NCBI RefSeq assembly: GCF_022570735.2
Contig: NZ_JANCNS010000002.1
Span: 1,054,001-1,118,000 of the forward strand
Direction of reading: 5' to 3'
DNA from: Christiangramia oceanisediminis
GTDB lineage: Bacteria; Bacteroidota; Bacteroidia; Flavobacteriales; Flavobacteriaceae
DNA: 64,000 nucleotides
Shown here: piece by piece, positions 61,364-64,000 of the stretch
How positions within the stretch are numbered: position 1 is the first letter of the stretch
Layout: each line of letters begins with the position of its first letter
Notes under the pieces: generated by a model
What the model was told of the DNA's origin: nothing
Database searches by the model: none
The model's input: only the letters and a program-made list of their open reading frames with translations
Translations under genes and position numbers: made by a program

Positions 61364-62359
61364 TCAAAGCTCGATTTGAAGATTATTGGTAAGGAAATTA
61401 ATGATCTCCCTTACCACTACCTGGGTGTCTTTAGATTTAATGTCACTCCCAATAAAATGAGTGCCGGGCGTTTCCAGGGGTTTTAGAACATTCGTAGAAT
61501 CTGGTGTGGAAAGAAGCTCATGTACATCCCGGAAAAAATCTACTTCTACATGCTGATCTTCTTCAATAAAGTTCTTATGATAATAAAGAGTTAGAACGGG
61601 ACAGGTAACCTCCTTAAACACAGCCGGGAGCATAGTGCTTTCAACCAAAAGCTGCAGATCTACCAGGGCTCTTGAAGGATAGATGGTATCCCAGTATTTA
61701 CGGGCAATATCCTGTTCATGATCTATCTTCTTGTTTTCTCCAAACGAAACAATATTGGCTATATCATAACCCCATGGTGAATTCAGGATAAAGGTACCGG
61801 GCTGATCATCTTCAAAGTTAGGAGATAGATTAATTAAGGCGTATACCTTTTCAGGATAGGAGGCTGCCAGTTTGGTGGCTAGTGTTCCCCCGGTTGAAGT
61901 GCTCAGGATGATCGTTTTTTCTCCAATTCTGTTTCCAATAGCAAGAGCCTCCCTGGCCGATTCCCAGGCGTTTTCAGGAGAAAAGTTATCTAATGAATGT
62001 GGAGGTTTGAGACCGTGTCCCGCCCATCGCGAAAGATACAGGTTAGCTTTTAATGTATCGGCAATGATCTGGTTAACCGGGTAACCGTCCATATAACTTC
62101 CGGCAAATCCATGCAGATATACTATGCTGTATTCTGTCTTTTCCCGGTTAGAATCGTACCATTTTATTCGTGCCTGGTTGTCTTCCCGAACCGGAAGTTC
62201 CTTTTCTTTTTGGACTATAAAATTATCCAGCTGTTGAAAGTCTGAAGGCAATTCTGGTAAATCATACGAATAGACCGGCTCCTGCGGTACAGGTCCAGAA
62301 ACATATCCAATAATCAGAATTAATAGTATCAGCCCTGGGATCCAAACGGATTTTTTCAT
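61364..62359 (-). CDS. Alpha/beta hydrolase, membrane-anchored
   Basis: A 331-residue alpha/beta hydrolase. Residues 5-22 form an N-terminal membrane anchor or signal (VWIPGLILLILIIGYVSG). The oxyanion-hole strand is VYLHGFAGSYMDGYP, and the nucleophile elbow is ILSTSTGGTLATKLA, with the catalytic Ser in S-T-S-T-G instead of the usual G-x-S-x-G. The later blocks CPVLTLYYHKN and PLETPGTHFIGSDI hold the expected Asp/Glu and His positions. Substrate unknown; probably an esterase or lipase facing the periplasm. Converges with the gene at 60733-61344. Confidence 0.83.
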   Translation of the reverse strand: MKKSVWIPGLILLILIIGYVSGPVPQEPVYSYDLPELPSDFQQLDNFIVQKEKELPVREDNQARIKWYDSNREKTEYSIVYLHGFAGSYMDGYPVNQIIADTLKANLYLSRWAGHGLKPPHSLDNFSPENAWESAREALAIGNRIGEKTIILSTSTGGTLATKLAASYPEKVYALINLSPNFEDDQPGTFILNSPWGYDIANIVSFGENKKIDHEQDIARKYWDTIYPSRALVDLQLLVESTMLPAVFKEVTCPVLTLYYHKNFIEEDQHVEVDFFRDVHELLSTPDSTNVLKPLETPGTHFIGSDIKSKDTQVVVREIINFLTNNLQIEL

Positions 62360-62833
62360 TTTTCTATATCAGGTTATTGCAAGTATAGGAGTTATATTTT
62401 CTTTATATGTCAAGCTTTCCTTAAATATAAGAGAAGGTTTCAACTCAGATGGAATTTAGACCTTTACAGGAAATTACGAATTATTAAAATTTTCATATTG
62501 CCAACCTACCTGGCAACTCATGGTAAGGCAATAACCGGTCTAAAAATTTCCTGAAATTTGTTCAACTGAAGATAAATTCAAAAGCGGTGGCCGATTTATT
62601 ACGCGAATACCAGAAGGATCGTTAGTTCTAGTATAAAACATAAGTACAGAAGACAGGCCTGATGAGCTCCTCTTTTCACGAATCCGTGCAAAGTCAGGTA
62701 AAGATTTGATTATTTTAAATTTCGCCTTCAATACCCCAGCATCTAAAAATTCACTTTTCATTCGAAAATTTTATACTACACAGTAACAAATACTTTAATT
62801 AAACGTCAATATTAGAAAACAATCATTTAGAAT
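62360..62833. other. Intergenic region between two hydrolase genes
   Basis: A 474-bp divergent gap, AT-rich. A short hairpin TTGCCA (62498-62503)/TGGCAA (62511-62516) is the only structure seen. A 73-codon frame on the minus strand at 62540-62761 has a Ser/Arg-rich product with no recognisable family, and I do not treat it as a gene. Confidence 0.5.
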
Positions 62834-63748
62834 ATGAAAAAATTAATTCTTGTATTGGTAGTAAGTCTTCTTGGCTTTAACCTAAAGGCCGAAGAAAAAC
62901 GCATAATCACCTCAGACGGGGTGGAATTATATGTAAAAGTGGAAGGTAAGGGTAAGCCCTGCCTGTATCTTCACGGAGGACCTGGCTCTGGTAGTTACTG
63001 GTTCGAGAAATTCGTGGGCGATTTCATGGAGGAGAACTTCACCATGATCTATCTCGATCAACGAGGCGTTGGAAGATCTGGAAGCCCTGAGAATGGTGAT
63101 TTCAGCATGGAAAGAATGACCCTGGATTTTGAAGAAGTTCGAAAAGCCTTAGGCTATGACCACTGGCTTACTATTGCCCATTCTTTTGGAGGAATTTTGC
63201 AAATGGGATATGCCGAAAATTTCCCGGATGCCCAGGAGGGAATGATGATGATCAATAATACCATTTATCTTAATGATAGTTTTTGTAAAAGCTGGGCTCC
63301 AAAAGCATCTGAATTTCTTGGGACTGAATATATTGGATGTGAGAATGACAGCCTTCCAGTGATGGAGCGAATGAATGAGCTGGGCAATCAAATGAGGGAA
63401 AGGGATATTTTCTATAAAATGGCTTATGCAAGCAAGGAAAAAGAAGCTGTTATGAATGCAACATGGGCTGAAGTTGAGAACTGGAATTATGATTTCGGCA
63501 ATTCTGCCCTCTCCTACGATGCCTATTGGAAAGATTATTCCGTTTTAAGCAAAACCATTACTGTTCCTGTATTGTTCTTTTATGGAAGAACCGATTATAT
63601 GGTAGGGCCAGAACATTATAAACTGGTACAATTTCCTAATATGATGCTATGGGGAAGCGATGTGGGGCATGTTCCATTCCTGGAAAATACCGAGGATCTT
63701 AAGAAAGCAATTCTTGCTTACAGAGAAAAATTTAGCTTTAGCAGTTAA
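62834..63748 (+). CDS. Alpha/beta hydrolase (proline iminopeptidase-like), exported
   Basis: A 304-residue alpha/beta hydrolase with a signal peptide (residues 1-19, ending LKAEE). The oxyanion motif LYLHGGPGSGSYWFE (HGGPG) and YLDQRGVGRSGSP mark the proline iminopeptidase/S33 group. The nucleophile elbow is IAHSFGGILQM with Ser117, and the distal Asp and His lie in FFYGRTDYMVG and GSDVGHVPFLEN. The family removes N-terminal proline or cleaves esters; a cytoplasmic enzyme would be usual, so export is a little unusual. Closed by a strong terminator shared with the converging gene at the right edge. Confidence 0.87.
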   Translation: MKKLILVLVVSLLGFNLKAEEKRIITSDGVELYVKVEGKGKPCLYLHGGPGSGSYWFEKFVGDFMEENFTMIYLDQRGVGRSGSPENGDFSMERMTLDFEEVRKALGYDHWLTIAHSFGGILQMGYAENFPDAQEGMMMINNTIYLNDSFCKSWAPKASEFLGTEYIGCENDSLPVMERMNELGNQMRERDIFYKMAYASKEKEAVMNATWAEVENWNYDFGNSALSYDAYWKDYSVLSKTITVPVLFFYGRTDYMVGPEHYKLVQFPNMMLWGSDVGHVPFLENTEDLKKAILAYREKFSFSS

Positions 63749-63767
63749 ATAGGGAAATTAATAGAAT

Positions 63768-63801
63768 AAAAAAACCTCCTTAGTTGCCTAAGGAGGTTTT
63801 T
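63768..63801. terminator. Bidirectional intrinsic terminator
   Basis: CCTCCTTAG (63775-63783), loop TTGC, CTAAGGAGG (63788-63796), with AAAAAAA before and TTTTT after. It serves both converging genes. Confidence 0.95.
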
Positions 63802-63821
63802 GATTTATAAATGTTCAGGAA

Positions 63822-64000
63822 TTAATTCTTTCCTTCCATTTTATCCTTCAGTGCCTGAAGATCGGCATTCACATCACCAATAGTTGTTTTCTCCTGGTTT
63901 TGCGCAGCGGCTTTCTTAGCAGCCTGCTTAACGATCTTCTGCTCTTCTTCTTTGTGAATTGCAGTATGAGAAGCTACCACTCTCTTGAATTCTTTGTTGA
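63822..64000 (-). CDS. Unidentified protein, C-terminal part
   Basis: The last 59 residues of a gene that runs off the right edge. They read as a Lys/Ala/Gln-rich helix (HKEEEQKIVKQAAKKAAAQN) followed by TTIGDVNADLQALKDKMEG and end KN. This looks like a coiled-coil or linker tail of a larger protein; I cannot name the family. The stop lies 21 bp from the shared terminator, which supports a true 3' end. Confidence 0.7.
   Translation of the reverse strand, partial: NKEFKRVVASHTAIHKEEEQKIVKQAAKKAAAQNQEKTTIGDVNADLQALKDKMEGKN

Noticed and set aside
62540-62761. 73-codon minus-strand frame between two hydrolase genes
   Set aside because: Its product resembles no family known to me, its composition is unlike the neighbouring genes, and it has no promoter or operon context.
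1-64000. Search for tRNA genes, insertion sequences and prophage
   Set aside because: No cloverleaf-like sequence with CCA end, no transposase-like product and no phage structural gene was recognised by eye.

Overview
The window comes from a member of the Bacteroidota, most likely a marine Flavobacteriaceae of the Gramella/Christiangramia kind (inference). The evidence is a giant type IX secretion (T9SS) adhesin followed by PorP/SprF and OmpA-family genes, a CarboxypepD_reg/TonB-type outer membrane receptor, a fused CcsBA cytochrome c biogenesis protein, DUF2911 and DUF3822 proteins, flavobacterial TAnnTTTG promoter boxes, and start codons without Shine-Dalgarno sequences. Almost all of it reads as chromosomal core or soft core. 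No phage, insertion sequence, CRISPR array or tRNA was seen. The only RNA gene recognised is rnpB (RNase P RNA, minus strand, about 36421-36732).

Layout. 1-2.7 kb: 5' part of an S9 oligopeptidase, ybaB, a peroxiredoxin-like gene and threonine aldolase. 2.9-8.6 kb: a circularly permuted ATP-grasp / alpha-E / transglutaminase operon, abutted tail to tail by a large secreted zinc metalloprotease. 8.7-13.5 kb: prfB with its programmed +1 frameshift, an ArsC-family gene, a small membrane protein and a TonB-type receptor. 13.7-18.3 kb: fumC and ccsBA. 18.5-22.7 kb: a six-gene operon (DUF2520, kdsC, ubiA-like, maf, lipoprotein, short MscS). 22.7-28.0 kb: PIG-L deacetylase, a 36-residue membrane peptide, a sodium:solute symporter and a Gfo/Idh/MocA oxidoreductase, closed by a palindromic repeat set inside a terminator-like stem. 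28.1-31.7 kb: DUF2911, then an SRPBCC-SDR-photolyase cluster behind an inverted-repeat operator candidate. 31.7-39.4 kb: kdsB, a RecD-like helicase, a DUF3822-rsmD operon, rnpB, dnaX and miaE. 39.4-43.5 kb: a polyphosphate operon (pdxH-sixA-ppk1-ppx). 43.5-55.3 kb: a 0.6 kb structured AT-rich leader, a 2724-residue adhesin with 24 HYR modules, porP/sprF and ompA. 55.5-64 kb: an S41 protease, a CAP lipoprotein, RNase Z, pyrRB, two alpha/beta hydrolases and a truncated gene at the right edge.

How the parts work together. The adhesin, PorP/SprF and OmpA genes form a surface-display module of the SprB/SprF kind. KdsC and KdsB are two separated steps of Kdo (lipopolysaccharide) synthesis. Ppk1, Ppx and a SixA-type phosphatase form a polyphosphate/phosphate unit. 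ATP-grasp, alpha-E and transglutaminase proteins are the partners normally found with the Anbu peptidase in a predicted but poorly characterised peptide-tagging system, yet no Anbu gene is present here.

The most interesting signals are: (1) the Anbu-less ATP-grasp system beside a metalloprotease; (2) a clear hierarchical super-repeat in the HYR adhesin (spacings 1467/732/1467/735 bp); (3) an A10 run in dnaX where any slip gives immediate termination, as expected for a gamma form; (4) a Shine-Dalgarno-driven prfB frameshift in a lineage that does not use such sequences to initiate; (5) a perfect terminator-like hairpin inside the DUF3822 coding sequence; (6) a nested, fully paired RNA-like element at 55115-55196.
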